Shown here: positions 48,001-57,483 of the stretch, one piece after another | Position numbering within the stretch: the first letter of the stretch is position 1 | How the letters are laid out: each line of letters begins with the position of its first letter | Assembly: GCF_900009145.1 (NCBI RefSeq) | Contig: NZ_LN889782.1 | Location: 195,128 to 259,127, forward strand | DNA from: Planktothrix tepida PCC 9214 | GTDB lineage: Bacteria; Cyanobacteriota; Cyanobacteriia; Cyanobacteriales; Microcoleaceae | Direction: 5' to 3' | DNA: 64,000 nt | Notes under the pieces: model-generated | Database searches by the model: none | The model's input: only the letters and a program-made list of their open reading frames with translations | Told to the model about the DNA's origin: nothing | Position numbers and translations under genes: made by a program

Positions 48001-48526
48001 GATTCTCGCTTCTGCGAGTGAAGATGGAACCGTGAAGTTATGGACACCGGAGGGAAAAGCTGTTACCACCTTAAAAGGACATGAAGGGGCCGTTTGGGGT
48101 GTAGCGATTAGTCCCCTGGGAAATTTGATCGCATCGGTGAGTCTGGATGATACTCTGCGACTCTGGAAACGGGATGGAACCCCCATCACCACTATTCCGG
48201 GTCAAAGTCGAGGGTTAACACAAGTGGCGTTTAGTGGTGATGGACAATTTCTAGCCACCGGAGGTATTGATAATACGGTTAAGTTATGGAATTTAGTCGG
48301 GGAATTAATCATAACTTTACCCGGACATCAAGGGATTGTTGATAGTGTAGATTTTACGGCTGATCAAAATGCCGTGATTTCAGGAGGAGATGATAGCACT
48401 GTTATCCTCTGGGATTTAAAAAAAATTCGTAGCCTCAACGAATTACAATATGCTTGTAATTGGGTAAAAGATTATTTAAAAACTTCTCCTGAAGTTGAAG
48501 AAAGTGATCGAAGCTTATGCGACTAA
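45041..48526 (+). CDS. AAA-like (AAA_35) protein with transmembrane helix and 14 WD40 repeats
   Basis: From the ATG at 45041 the protein has 1161 residues. The AAA_35 domain (about 1-370) keeps Walker [10 protein letters not shown] (Lys48) and a full Walker [10 protein letters not shown] (Asp142, Glu143). A coiled coil (about 430-458) and one transmembrane helix (about 460-482) follow, then 14 WD40 repeats (about 560-1126), enough for two seven-bladed propellers. Repeats such as [20 protein letters not shown] are near consensus while repeats 6, 8 and 9 are degenerate. The TTG at 45029 would overlap the previous stop and is less likely. This architecture resembles STAND-type sensors with a ligand-binding propeller. 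It lies between the AAA-GGDEF and PP2C genes. Confidence 0.93.
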   Translation: MTIYRYRVGGSLSNDDLFYVVRQADTELYEALKAGEFCYVLNARQMGKSSLLVRTFYRMKQEGYVCATLDMTQIGSESVTPLQWYKGAITSLLLGFNLFNTFNFKAWWTTQENVSFSQRFSNFLERLLFEFFPQKRIIIFIDEIDNILSLPFSVDDFFALIRFCYNNRAIYSEYNRLTFAIFGVATPPDLITDKTRTPFNIGKSIFLQGFQFHEAQPLAQGLTPYSERPQAVLSEILNWTNGQPFLTQKFCQLIQTINQSSSSQKIIIPAGLESFWIESLARTKIIESWEFQDEPEHLRTIRDRLFFYQNRIGKLLGMYQKILQGVAIPCDGSQEQIELLLSGLVIPENGFLKVKNCLYKLIFNLEWVNQQLSSLRPYSQSLEAWVAQQKQDNSRLLRGQALIEAQNWAKDKSLSDLDYQFLNQSEALDRQETQKSLEAQRAKAVEAKIAEERKTAQLQRVLLGVVTVGLITVLLLGFEVLNNFYTARSNEKIARLNEIKALISSSEGKFASDHQLDALIDGIKAKKYLQKIPEVDPLFTAKVEQSLRQVVYGTNEFNRLIGHRGGVLTVDISFDGQLIATGSNDKTVKLWKRDGTLLKTLKNDATVHRVAFSPDSNQVVAATLNGQVNLWQVDGTLVRQIKAHSAPVWGIAFSRQGDVIASASGDGTVKLWSVDSFQLLHTFKTQQQAVWNVAFNQDGQTLVSTGWDGTLQLWSRTGKLLHTLTGHQKTVWDVAFCPQTNLFVSVSSDHTAKLWNVDGTLIKTLVGNNVMLGVDCSENGQYIVTSGKDNVVQLWKSDGTFIRTLRKHQAVIRDVALSGDGLMAASASDDGIVKLWQRNLYLLKPLYGHQDTVWTVQASPNNRWMLSTGAQTLRFWYRDGTLIQVLREMMRGASFSPDSRKIAGGGTPEVKLYEIQDTDPPTLKRLRTFKGHQSLVISTVFSPDGKMIVSGGDDHTLKFWDLQGKLLHSVDAHTERIWKLAFSPDGQILASASEDGTVKLWTPEGKAVTTLKGHEGAVWGVAISPLGNLIASVSLDDTLRLWKRDGTPITTIPGQSRGLTQVAFSGDGQFLATGGIDNTVKLWNLVGELIITLPGHQGIVDSVDFTADQNAVISGGDDSTVILWDLKKIRSLNELQYACNWVKDYLKTSPEVEESDRSLCD

Positions 48527-48562
48527 AAAAGTGCTTGATTGCCAAAAGTATCATTGTTAATT

Positions 48563-50572
48563 ATGAAAATAATTAATTTTTTTAAACCCGCTATTTCTGT
48601 AATTAATCAACTTAAATATCCTCAAAAATTTGTTTTGATTAGCTGCATTTTTATTATTCCTTTAAGTTTGATGATGTATTTGTTAATTTCTGAAGTCCAG
48701 ACTCGGATTGATTTTGCGACTCAGGAGCAGTTAGGAACTCTCTATCTCCGTCCTCTACGGCAACTTTATCCTAAAATCTATCAAGCTCAATTATTAATGG
48801 CTAACCCGAATTTGAGCGGGAAAGATCAAGCTCAATTAGAACAACTGAAACGAGACATTACAGATCAGATTAAAACCTTAGAAAACCTAGATAATAAAAT
48901 TGGGAATAAATTATTAACAACGAATTTATTTAAAGAGCTTCAAGACAGTTGGAGAACCTTAGAAGAAAATCAAAAACTGTGGAGTTTACAAACTCAAAAA
49001 GTCTATTCTTCTTTGATTTTAGAACAAATTAATCAACTTCGGTTTCAAGTGGGAGATCAATCTAATTTAATTCTTGATCCTGATTTAGATACCTATTATT
49101 TAATGGATACAACCTTATTAAAATTACCAGAAATTCATAAAATTTTAGTCGATATTCTCTTGATCAGTCAAGATATTAGCCAACGAGATCAACAACAGTT
49201 AACTCCAAAAGAATATTGGACGATTACCACCCTTTCAGGATTATTAACGAATTATAATGAAAAACTCAAGCGTTCCCTAGAGGTTTCTTTTAATCATAAT
49301 CCGGCGGGAAATCTCCAACCTAAATTGGGAGAAAAATTAAATTTACTCACCGATAATATTCAAACCTTGAATAATGGGCTGAGTAATATAATTAGAACAG
49401 GGGATACGACCAACATACAACAATATGCCCAAAATGCTGAATTAAATATACAACAAAGTTTGAGATTGTGGGATCTGACCATTGATGAATTAGATTTCTT
49501 ATTACAGCGTCGGGTTCAGGGTTTTATGGCTCGACAACTGTTTTTAGGGATCTTAGTTTTAATCCCATTATTAATCGTGATTTATTTATTTATTGGATTT
49601 TACCAATCCGTGATGCAAACGGTCAATAGTCTTAGTATTGCGTCTCAAAAAATGATTGCGGGGGAAATGAATGAAACCCTATATCTGGAGAATCAAGATG
49701 AATTAGCAGATGTCGCTCAATCCTTTAATAATCTGGCTGTGGCTTTAGTGAAAGCCAATCAAGAAATTACCTCCCTGAATCAACAGTTAACCTCAGAAAA
49801 TCTTCGCATGAGTGCGGAGTTACAAGTAACTCGTCAACTGCAAAAAATGATTTTACCCAATGACCGAGAACTGTCAGAAATTGTCCATTTAGATATTGCA
49901 GGTTATATGGAACCAGCAGATGAGGTGGGGGGAGATTATTATGATGTTTTATATAATAATGGGATGGTTAAAATTGGCATTGGAGATGTTACCGGACATG
50001 GGTTAGAATCGGGGGTTTTAATGTTAATGGTACAAACAGCAGTCAGAACGTTAACTACTAACAATGAAACTGACCCCATCCAGTTTTTAAATACCTTGAA
50101 TCGCGTGATTTATGATAATGTTCAACGCATGAAATCCGATAAGAATTTAACCTTTTCTTTAATTGATTATTATAATGGATTTCTCAGCATTTGTGGTCAA
50201 CATGAGGAAATGATCGTTGTGCGATCGCAATTGCAACCGGATAGCAAATATCATCCGGTTATTGAAAGAATTGATACCATGGATTTAGGATTCCCCATTG
50301 GTTTAGAAGCCGATATTACTGATTTTATTGGTTCTATCAATATTAAATTAAACCCAGGGGATGGCGTTGTTCTCTATACCGATGGAATTACGGAAGCTGA
50401 AAATCATCAAGGTGAATTTTACTCCTTAGAAAAACTCTGTGAAATTGTCAAACAACATTGGCATTTAACCGCCTCAGAAATTCGTAAAGCGGTGATTAAT
50501 GACGTGCGATCGCACATTGGTAAACATAAAGTTTATGATGATATTACCTTGGTGGTTATGAAGCAAAAATAG
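48563..50572 (+). CDS. Membrane HAMP-linked PP2C (SpoIIE-type) phosphatase
   Basis: From the ATG at 48563 the protein has 669 residues: TM1 (about 22-44), a large helical extracytoplasmic sensor (about 45-320), TM2 (about 325-347), a HAMP domain (about 348-400), a coiled coil, and a SpoIIE/RsbU-type PP2C domain (about 435-665). The metal-binding acids are present in DEVGGDYYDV (Asp453, Asp458), GDVTGHGLES (Asp475) and LYTDGITEAEN, so it should dephosphorylate Ser/Thr sites, classically on an anti-sigma antagonist. No STAS or anti-sigma gene is adjacent. It follows the WD40 gene by 36 bp on the same strand and is likely the output or reset arm of that cassette. Confidence 0.93.
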   Translation: MKIINFFKPAISVINQLKYPQKFVLISCIFIIPLSLMMYLLISEVQTRIDFATQEQLGTLYLRPLRQLYPKIYQAQLLMANPNLSGKDQAQLEQLKRDITDQIKTLENLDNKIGNKLLTTNLFKELQDSWRTLEENQKLWSLQTQKVYSSLILEQINQLRFQVGDQSNLILDPDLDTYYLMDTTLLKLPEIHKILVDILLISQDISQRDQQQLTPKEYWTITTLSGLLTNYNEKLKRSLEVSFNHNPAGNLQPKLGEKLNLLTDNIQTLNNGLSNIIRTGDTTNIQQYAQNAELNIQQSLRLWDLTIDELDFLLQRRVQGFMARQLFLGILVLIPLLIVIYLFIGFYQSVMQTVNSLSIASQKMIAGEMNETLYLENQDELADVAQSFNNLAVALVKANQEITSLNQQLTSENLRMSAELQVTRQLQKMILPNDRELSEIVHLDIAGYMEPADEVGGDYYDVLYNNGMVKIGIGDVTGHGLESGVLMLMVQTAVRTLTTNNETDPIQFLNTLNRVIYDNVQRMKSDKNLTFSLIDYYNGFLSICGQHEEMIVVRSQLQPDSKYHPVIERIDTMDLGFPIGLEADITDFIGSINIKLNPGDGVVLYTDGITEAENHQGEFYSLEKLCEIVKQHWHLTASEIRKAVINDVRSHIGKHKVYDDITLVVMKQK

Positions 50573-50578
50573 TAAGAG

Positions 50579-53341
50579 TTATAACGGATAATTCTGTTGT
50601 AAAAAGGCTTCCGCAGACGTGCGATCGCAGACTTCCCCATCTAATGTTGCTGTTAATAAATCATCTAACATTTGTTTAAATTGACGACCCGGTTTATATC
50701 CCATGGCTTTTAAATCATTCCCATTTAAAGCAGGTTTAATCTCCCGCAATTGGATTAAATAGTTCCAAATGTGTCGTCTAACTTTTCGATCTGAATGAAT
50801 AGCGATTAAAATTAACATCGGTAAACTATAAAGTTTAAATAACCAGAAAAATTGACTATTTTTTTCAGCTTGAGAAAGGGTTTCCAAAATTTTATCTTGA
50901 GCAGGTTCTAAATTTTTTAACCGTTCAATACTTTCAATCTGTAATTGAAGAGTTTGAGCTACTTTTTCTCGATATTGGGGAGATAAATAGGCAATTAACA
51001 CTTCTAAGCGAACTTCCCAATGGGTTAAGGTTCGTTGGGAATCAAACCGTTGTAAACAGCGATCTACAGAGCGAATTTGTTGCCATAACTGGGGACTTAA
51101 TTCTAAGGTTGGATGAATACACCGTAAGGCTTTTAATTCTCCTAAAAGTTGTAAAGATCGCTTCCAATAGTGAGACTGTAAAATATATCTTAACTCACTT
51201 TTTAAACGGGTTTCTAACGCCGGAACTCGACGATTTTGATCAAAGGATTTATTACTTTCTTCCCGTTGTTTTTCATAAATTCCACTACTAATGGCATAAC
51301 GAATATATTCTTTGGTTTGAGTTTCAATTTCAAATCCTAAACGCACCGCGAACCGCACCGCACGATAAATTCGAGTCGGATCTTCAATAAAACTATTAGA
51401 GTGTAAAACTCTAATTTTTCGTTGTTCTAAATCTAAAACTCCCCCAAAAAAGTCTAATAATTCTCCAACCAGGGGAGGCGTTAACCGCAAAGCTAAGGCG
51501 TTAATGGTGAAATCTCGTCGATATAAATCTTGACGAATTGAACTCGCTTCTACCTCTGGATTTGCCGCCGGATAGGGATAAAATTCGGTTCTCGCAGTAG
51601 CAATATCAATCCAAAGAGAATCTAAAATTGGATCATTATGCCATAATAAAGCAGCCGTTTGAAATTGTCCATGAACATCTAACCGCGCAGCCGGATAATG
51701 CTTTTGTAAATCCATGGCTAATTCTACGGCGGGAGAACTGAAAGATAGATTATCTCCATTATAATTCGTATTTCCATAACATCCATCCACCACAATATCA
51801 ATATCACTTAATACCACCGTTGTTTCGGGTTCTGCTAATAGTAAATCCCGTACCGCACCGCCAACTAAATAAACCTGCCAGCCCCGTTTCTGTGCTAAAA
51901 AAGACAGATGATTTAATAAGGTTAATAACGGCGTTGCTAATCGTTCTTGTAATAATTCTTCTAAGGTGGAACAAGTTACCCCCGGAATACACCCTTTTAA
52001 GGGGGATTTTTGCGGACGTTGCTGTTGATGGAGTAACCTTAAAACATCAGTTCGGGTGACAATTCCAACTAAATTTCCTTGATCTAAAACTGGCAACCGT
52101 CCAATATCATACGTCACCATTAAATATTCGATTTCGGGTAAAGTTGTATCCGGGGTAATGGTTTTTAATTGCGGGGTCATATATCCCTTAACAGGTGCAT
52201 GACTAAACCCATGATGTAAGGCAATATCTAAATCTCGCCGGGAAATAATTCCCACTAATTGATCTTGTTCATCAACGACTGATAGACCGGAATGACCATA
52301 GCGTAATAAAATTCGATGGGTTTCTTCTACAGAAGTATCAGGACGAATGGTTCTCACCGGAGAAGACATTAATTCTTTTGCTGTTGGTGGGTGAGGAATT
52401 TGTGCTTTTAATTGTTCTACTAATTGATTTAAAATTTCCGAAAAATTACCGTCTTTTAAGCTAACTGAAGCAGCACGGGTATGTCCTCCACCGCCATAGG
52501 GTTTAAACAATTCATTGAGATTTGTTTTCTCAATTCGAGACCGTCCAATAATACTGAATCGATCCCCTTCTCCTTTGCCATATTGATGTCCTAAGAGTAA
52601 GGCATCGCTTTCAGTTAAATCGATTAATTCAGACGCAACACTGGATAAACCGGGCACATATTCATCGGTTTTTAATAATACCCAAGCAACAGTATATCCT
52701 CGAATGGTTGATTTTTTTAGTTGGTCTAATGCCAGGGTTAATAAATCTTGTAATTTAGGCGGTAAACCCGGTTCTACATATTCTGAAATCACAGGTAAAC
52801 TTGCCCCTTGCTGCATTAACCAAGCTAACGCCATGGCATCTCTCGCAGTGGAATGGGGGAAGGTTAAAGACCCTGTATCTAAATGAATTCCTAACGCCAT
52901 TACCGTTGCTTCTGCTGTGTTTAAAACCACCGGTTGAGCAGAATTTTGAGCGAAGATTTGTAATTGTTCAACAATTAAAGTTGTGGTGGCACCCACGGCT
53001 TCAATATAGGTTTCTGTAGCGGGAATATCGGATTTGATATCGGGATGATGATCATAAATTCTAATGGTTGATAAATTGGCTAATTTAAACCATTCTGCAC
53101 TTTTTCCTAAGCGATCGCAACTTTGGGTATCAACCACAGTAATTGAATGAATTTTATTGGGATTAACTGACCGACGTTCAATTAAAGGAAATTCATCTCG
53201 ATAAAACGCTAAAAAATCTCTCACCGCCGGATGACTTCCCCCGGACAATACTATTCGACTTCCGGGATAAATTCGAGTCAGTCCCACCGCCGCACCCAAA
53301 GCATCAAAATCAACAGTTGTATGGCATAAAATTAAGTGCAT
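50579..53341 (-). CDS. CCA tRNA nucleotidyltransferase fused to DHH phosphoesterase and CBS domains
   Basis: A 920-residue fusion. The N-terminal DHH-DHHA1 module (about 1-310) has TVDFDALGAA (Asp11, Asp13), VVDTQS, YDHHPD (DHH at 97-99) and GGGGHTRAA, as in RecJ/NrnA-type nucleases. Two CBS domains (about 325-440) follow. The C-terminal half (about 480-920) is a class II CCA-adding enzyme or poly(A) polymerase: VYLVGGAVRDLLL, the catalytic acids in SDIDIVVDG, and RRDFTINALAL. This fusion is known in cyanobacteria and some other bacteria and joins 3'-end nucleotide addition with nuclease-like and adenylate-sensing parts. It lies 68 bp after rsmB on the same strand; both serve RNA maturation. 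Confidence 0.93.
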   Translation of the reverse strand: MHLILCHTTVDFDALGAAVGLTRIYPGSRIVLSGGSHPAVRDFLAFYRDEFPLIERRSVNPNKIHSITVVDTQSCDRLGKSAEWFKLANLSTIRIYDHHPDIKSDIPATETYIEAVGATTTLIVEQLQIFAQNSAQPVVLNTAEATVMALGIHLDTGSLTFPHSTARDAMALAWLMQQGASLPVISEYVEPGLPPKLQDLLTLALDQLKKSTIRGYTVAWVLLKTDEYVPGLSSVASELIDLTESDALLLGHQYGKGEGDRFSIIGRSRIEKTNLNELFKPYGGGGHTRAASVSLKDGNFSEILNQLVEQLKAQIPHPPTAKELMSSPVRTIRPDTSVEETHRILLRYGHSGLSVVDEQDQLVGIISRRDLDIALHHGFSHAPVKGYMTPQLKTITPDTTLPEIEYLMVTYDIGRLPVLDQGNLVGIVTRTDVLRLLHQQQRPQKSPLKGCIPGVTCSTLEELLQERLATPLLTLLNHLSFLAQKRGWQVYLVGGAVRDLLLAEPETTVVLSDIDIVVDGCYGNTNYNGDNLSFSSPAVELAMDLQKHYPAARLDVHGQFQTAALLWHNDPILDSLWIDIATARTEFYPYPAANPEVEASSIRQDLYRRDFTINALALRLTPPLVGELLDFFGGVLDLEQRKIRVLHSNSFIEDPTRIYRAVRFAVRLGFEIETQTKEYIRYAISSGIYEKQREESNKSFDQNRRVPALETRLKSELRYILQSHYWKRSLQLLGELKALRCIHPTLELSPQLWQQIRSVDRCLQRFDSQRTLTHWEVRLEVLIAYLSPQYREKVAQTLQLQIESIERLKNLEPAQDKILETLSQAEKNSQFFWLFKLYSLPMLILIAIHSDRKVRRHIWNYLIQLREIKPALNGNDLKAMGYKPGRQFKQMLDDLLTATLDGEVCDRTSAEAFLQQNYPL

Positions 53342-53364
53342 AAAATTAGGAGTAGGGTGTGTGG

Positions 53365-53383
53365 AACAGGCATCTTGCCTGTT
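53365..53383. other. AACAGGC-GCCTGTT dispersed-type hairpin
   Basis: A perfect 7-bp stem with loop ATCTT lies between rsmB and the CCA gene. This palindrome recurs in cyanobacterial spacers (from memory). It could weaken readthrough from rsmB. Confidence 0.45.
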
Positions 53384-53408
53384 AAGTGGGGTGGCGGATG
53401 TATTTTAA

Positions 53409-54794
53409 TTAAGTTGGCTCTTTCATTAATTTTACCATAAAAAATCCATCCATATTCTGTCTATGGGGCCAGATTTTAATCCAGCCTTCTGGTTCAGGAG
53501 AAAGGGTAAAATTCCCAGGAGGAGGTAAAATTTTCCAATTAGAATGTTGGCTTAAAAAGGTTTGAATTAAGGTTTCATTTTCTTGGGGATGGAGGGTACA
53601 GGTAGAATAAACTAAACAGCCTCCCGGTTTAACCCAAGTTTGGGTAATTTCTAATAACTCCGATTGAAGTTGAGACAACTCTTTAATATTTTTAGGATCA
53701 TGTCTCCAGCGTCCATCCGCCCGCCGATGTAACGTTCCTAAACCCGAACAAGGTGCATCTAATAATAGCCGATCTGCAACCTCAAAATAACCTTTTAACT
53801 CCCGAATATCTCCCTGTTGAGGATGGATAGAATTGAGTTGTAATCGGGTTGAATTTTGCTGAACTTTTTTTAATCGAGATTTAATCGAATCAAAGGCTAA
53901 AATTTTACCTTGATCTTGCATTAATTCAGCAATATGGGTGGTTTTTCCTCCGGGGGCGGCACAAGCATCAATAATGACTTCTCCAGGTTTTGGATCTAAT
54001 AAATAACTCACCCATTGAGCACTACTATCTTGAATTGACCACCACCCTTGATCATAACCGGGTAAATTTTGAATTGCACCGACACTTCCCGTTAATCTTA
54101 ATCCTAAAGAAAGTCCAGAAATTCGATGAACTGCAATTCCCCTTTCTTTAAATTCAGATTCTACTGTTTCTAAGGTTGTTTTTAACAAATTAATTCTTAA
54201 ATCAAGGGGGGGAGATTGATTAAACCAAGTACAAAGCTGTTTTGTTTCTTCTAATCCTAAACTATCTAACCAAAATTGAATCAACCAGTCAGGAAAACTA
54301 TAGAGAATTCCTAATTTTTCGATGGGATTTTGGGGTAACTCAAAACAGGTAAAAATAGAATCAGGTGTTTCTAAAGGACAATTTCCTTGCTCTCGAATAT
54401 AATGTCTTAATATCCCATTCACAAAACCACTAAAGTGCGTTAAGCCATTTTGTTTAACTAATTCCACACTGGTATCTACCGCAGCCGAATTGGGAATCTG
54501 ATTGAGATAGCAAATTTGATAAAAACCAAGATGTAGTATAGTACGAATATCCGGGTGCTGTTGATGGGATTTTTTAGAAGCTAAGTAATCGATTAAGGTA
54601 TCGAGCGATCGCCTTCTACGAACACAGCCATAGACTAATTCGGTGGTTAAGCGTCGGTTAATATCCGATAAATCAGATTGACGAAGCCATTGATCTAAAA
54701 CCACATCAGCCAGCCCACCCCGTCGGTTAATGTCTCGGAGAGCTAAAAATGCAACTTGGCGCGGATTATTATTCACAGTTATTTTAACACTCAA
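53409..54794 (-). CDS. rsmB: 16S rRNA (cytosine-967-C5)-methyltransferase RsmB
   Basis: RsmB methylates C967 of 16S rRNA with S-adenosylmethionine. The 461-residue protein has the N-terminal NusB-like RNA-binding domain (about 10-165; ALRDINRRGG, AAVDTSVELVKQ, FVNGILR) and a Rossmann methyltransferase domain: motif I VIDACAAPGGKTTHIAELM, DAPCSGLGTLHRRAD (motif IV, PC dipeptide) and VYSTCTLHPQEN (motif VI with the catalytic Cys). The motif order identifies RsmB among the m5C enzymes. An ATG at 54794 gives an N-terminus close to the family. It faces the adenylate cyclase gene, divergent, across 72 bp. Confidence 0.95.
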   Translation of the reverse strand: MSVKITVNNNPRQVAFLALRDINRRGGLADVVLDQWLRQSDLSDINRRLTTELVYGCVRRRRSLDTLIDYLASKKSHQQHPDIRTILHLGFYQICYLNQIPNSAAVDTSVELVKQNGLTHFSGFVNGILRHYIREQGNCPLETPDSIFTCFELPQNPIEKLGILYSFPDWLIQFWLDSLGLEETKQLCTWFNQSPPLDLRINLLKTTLETVESEFKERGIAVHRISGLSLGLRLTGSVGAIQNLPGYDQGWWSIQDSSAQWVSYLLDPKPGEVIIDACAAPGGKTTHIAELMQDQGKILAFDSIKSRLKKVQQNSTRLQLNSIHPQQGDIRELKGYFEVADRLLLDAPCSGLGTLHRRADGRWRHDPKNIKELSQLQSELLEITQTWVKPGGCLVYSTCTLHPQENETLIQTFLSQHSNWKILPPPGNFTLSPEPEGWIKIWPHRQNMDGFFMVKLMKEPT

Positions 54795-54866
54795 TTCAAC
54801 TTAATTGGACAATAATTTATCCCAGATAGATTGTATTGAACTCATAGCTGAAACCCCAAATAAACC

Positions 54867-56210
54867 ATGACTACAACTGACTCAAGACTATCAGAAATTG
54901 GTGCATTTATTCAAACCAACCTCAAGAAGTTTTCTTCAAATTTAGCTCCAACTAAAGCTCAAACTTATGACGATTGGCGAAAGCATTTTCTTTACCAACG
55001 TTTAAGTTTAGGTTTTACTTTAGCTCTGATTTCCTATTTTACCTTTACTCTTTCACAAATTAACAATTTTTTCTTTGATCCCGACCATTTCCAGCCGTCC
55101 TGGTTAGCCACACAAGTCGTCGCTGAGTTAGGTTTAATTATTGGTTTAGTCCTGCTGCGAACTCCCTTGGGGATGAAATATCCGGGGTTAATGTTTCTGT
55201 TATTATCTTGGGTCGTCACAATTACCCCGCAAATTCGAGAAAACCTAAACGGAATTGCTACTGCTTCCATTATTGAATGGCCGTTAATGTTTTTTTCTCA
55301 AGCTACATTAATTCCGGTTTATTGGCCTTTACATTTAATTTCTCAATTAGGGGTTTTGATCTATTATCACGGAAGCCAAATTTTATTTAATTTAAAACTG
55401 GTTCTTCCAGCCCCTTGGATGACAGCAGAGTTCTTATCTCTGTATTTATTTTGGATTTGTTTAATTTGCAATCTTTCAGTGTATTTATATGATCGGTTAG
55501 CGCGTTCGGAATTTAAGTCTCGTCAAGCCTTAGAAAAAGCTTATGATCTAGTTAAAGAAGAACAGGAACGCTCCGAAAGTTTACTCTTAAATATTTTACC
55601 CCATTCCATTGCCCAACGGCTAAAACTACAACCTAGTACCATTGCCGATAGTTTTACCGATGCAGGCGTTTTATTTGCCGATATTGTGGGTTTTACGGAA
55701 CTTTCAGGACAGTTTAATCCGGCTGAATTAGTTAATTTACTCAATCAAATCTTTTCGGAATTTGATCATTTAGCCGAATTACATGGGCTAGAAAAAATTA
55801 AAACCATCGGGGATTCTTATATGGTGGTTTCCGGTTTACCCATTCCCCATGATGATTATGCAGAAGCGATCGCAGATATGGCTTTAGATATGCAACGAAC
55901 CCTGAAAGAATTTAATGTCAAAACTCAACAAAATTTTCATATTAGAATTGGAATTGCAACCGGGCCAGTGGTGGCGGGAGTCATTGGAATTAAGAAATTT
56001 ATTTATGATTTATGGGGAGATACGGTTAATCTAGCAAGTCGGATGGAATCTCATGGACTTACCGATGAAATTCAAGTCACAGAAACTACTTATTTAGCCT
56101 TGAAAAAACAATACCAATTTGAAAAACGAGGGACAATTTTAGTTAAAGGGAAGGGAGAAATGACCACCTATTTATTAAAAGGGAAAACAGACTCAAGGGG
56201 TTCGGGTTAG
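54867..56210 (+). CDS. Membrane-bound class III adenylate cyclase
   Basis: A 447-residue protein with a six-helix membrane domain (about 45-205), a short coiled coil with the SLLLNILPHSIAQRL linker, and a class III cyclase domain (about 258-440). Metal-binding Asp272 (FADIVGFTEL) and Asp316 (GDSYM), Lys312 in KIKTIGD, Asp381 in YDLWGD and the transition-state pair in NLASRM (Asn388, Arg392) are present. Lys and Asp at the purine-specificity positions indicate ATP as substrate, so the product is cAMP. Cyanobacterial enzymes of this kind are often stimulated by bicarbonate or serve motility. What its membrane part senses is unknown. Confidence 0.93.
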   Translation: MTTTDSRLSEIGAFIQTNLKKFSSNLAPTKAQTYDDWRKHFLYQRLSLGFTLALISYFTFTLSQINNFFFDPDHFQPSWLATQVVAELGLIIGLVLLRTPLGMKYPGLMFLLLSWVVTITPQIRENLNGIATASIIEWPLMFFSQATLIPVYWPLHLISQLGVLIYYHGSQILFNLKLVLPAPWMTAEFLSLYLFWICLICNLSVYLYDRLARSEFKSRQALEKAYDLVKEEQERSESLLLNILPHSIAQRLKLQPSTIADSFTDAGVLFADIVGFTELSGQFNPAELVNLLNQIFSEFDHLAELHGLEKIKTIGDSYMVVSGLPIPHDDYAEAIADMALDMQRTLKEFNVKTQQNFHIRIGIATGPVVAGVIGIKKFIYDLWGDTVNLASRMESHGLTDEIQVTETTYLALKKQYQFEKRGTILVKGKGEMTTYLLKGKTDSRGSG

Positions 56211-56366
56211 CATTCATTAACCCTTGAATACATAAACCTATCCAGATCAGACACTCAGGATTAGGATTAGAATTTCCGAAAAACAGGTCTTGACGGTTGT
56301 GGTTATTCTTAGAGACAATCAGAATTAAGACTATTAATCTGGTTAGAACAGAATGGACTCAAACCT

Positions 56367-56885
56367 ATGAAAGCAACGCTATTAGCCTTAACTCTAATCC
56401 TGTCCTTGAGTATGGGTCAGATTGTTCAAGCTAAAACCCTAACAGAAAATGAAATTTCGGGTTTACAAGACTCACCAACGGTAACTGAAATAGCCCAAAA
56501 TACTGCATCAATTACCATTGGACAAGCCGCCGATCTAGTCACACAATGGTTAAATGCTAAATCCAGAATTTTTGCTTCTCCCTTTGACCGTGAGATTGTT
56601 CTAAATTTAACCACAGGTAAGTTATGTGCTGACACTTTAAAAGCGATTGATTTTTTAATTCAAAATAATTCTCACTATGAATATGGAGTGCAGAAAGTTG
56701 AATCCATCGAACAATTTGCAGCATCGGGAAATAAAGCTACCATCCAAGTTAAAGTGACAGAAGATACGACTTTATACAGTAATGGTAAAGTTTCCGAAAG
56801 TAGCTTTAATACCAAAACAGTTCGTTATAATTTAGAGAATTGGGATGGGATTTGGAAAATTGCTAACTCTCAAGTTCTGAATTAA
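56367..56885 (+). CDS. Exported protein with ARC6/Ftn2 IMS-like domain
   Basis: The 172-residue protein has a signal peptide (MKATLLALTLILSLSMGQIV then QA, cleavage probably before KTLT) and one domain (about 50-172). Its pattern ITIGQAADLVTQWLNAKSRI, ILNLTTG, then a beta-sheet part ending YNLENWDGIWKIANSQVLN resembles the IMS domain (DUF4101) at the C-terminus of the division protein ARC6/Ftn2 and in other cyanobacterial proteins. Here it is alone and exported. It might bind a periplasmic or lumenal partner; no catalytic residues are evident. The downstream DUF29 gene is 34 bp away and may be cotranscribed. Confidence 0.8.
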   Translation: MKATLLALTLILSLSMGQIVQAKTLTENEISGLQDSPTVTEIAQNTASITIGQAADLVTQWLNAKSRIFASPFDREIVLNLTTGKLCADTLKAIDFLIQNNSHYEYGVQKVESIEQFAASGNKATIQVKVTEDTTLYSNGKVSESSFNTKTVRYNLENWDGIWKIANSQVLN

Positions 56886-56919
56886 ATCCTTAAAAAATAG
56901 CGATCACCAGTCATTAATT

Positions 56920-57432
56920 ATGGTACAAGAACTCAGTGATTTAAGGACTTGCATCGAAGAACAACGCTATGAGGAAGCGTTAATCATTATTGATGAACTT
57001 GAGGGAATGAGTCGCAAATCCATTTTAAGAACGATTAAATCCTTTTTAATTCGGTTAATCATTCATTTAATTAAAAACCAAATTGAACAACGATTAACTA
57101 ATTCTTGGATTGCGTCTATTTCTGATTCTATTATCCAAATTCAAGATCTGAATCTACAAGACAATAAAAAATCCCACTATCTAAAAATAGAGGAATGGGA
57201 TGATTTATTAGATGAAGCCTTTGCTGCATCCATTCGTCCTGCGAGTGTTGAAGTGTTAAATGGAACCCTCAAACCTCATCAATTAATCGAACAAATTGAT
57301 AAAACTCAAATTCTGGAAATTGCAAAACAGTTAATTCTATTAACCTATAACTCTTCTTCGCGTAATTTACCGGATAGTATTGATAATAATTTAGCTCAAT
57401 TACCCGGAGCAGAAAATTGGTTTTCCGATTAA
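56920..57432 (+). CDS. DUF29-like protein
   Basis: A 170-residue soluble helical protein. Its start (VQELSDLRTCIEEQRYEEAL), IIDELEGMSRKSI, the segment LIIHLIKNQI, SWIASISDSI and the later DDLLDEAFAAS fit the DUF29 family, which is abundant in cyanobacteria and has no known biochemical role. Length is typical (140-170). It follows the IMS-like gene and ends before a spacer with two AGAAACCGGGTTTCT-type palindromes. Confidence 0.7.
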   Translation: MVQELSDLRTCIEEQRYEEALIIIDELEGMSRKSILRTIKSFLIRLIIHLIKNQIEQRLTNSWIASISDSIIQIQDLNLQDNKKSHYLKIEEWDDLLDEAFAASIRPASVEVLNGTLKPHQLIEQIDKTQILEIAKQLILLTYNSSSRNLPDSIDNNLAQLPGAENWFSD

Positions 57433-57483
57433 TTATTAAAATCAAGGAATCCCTTGGAAAGAAGGACATTAAATCTCCTGTTA

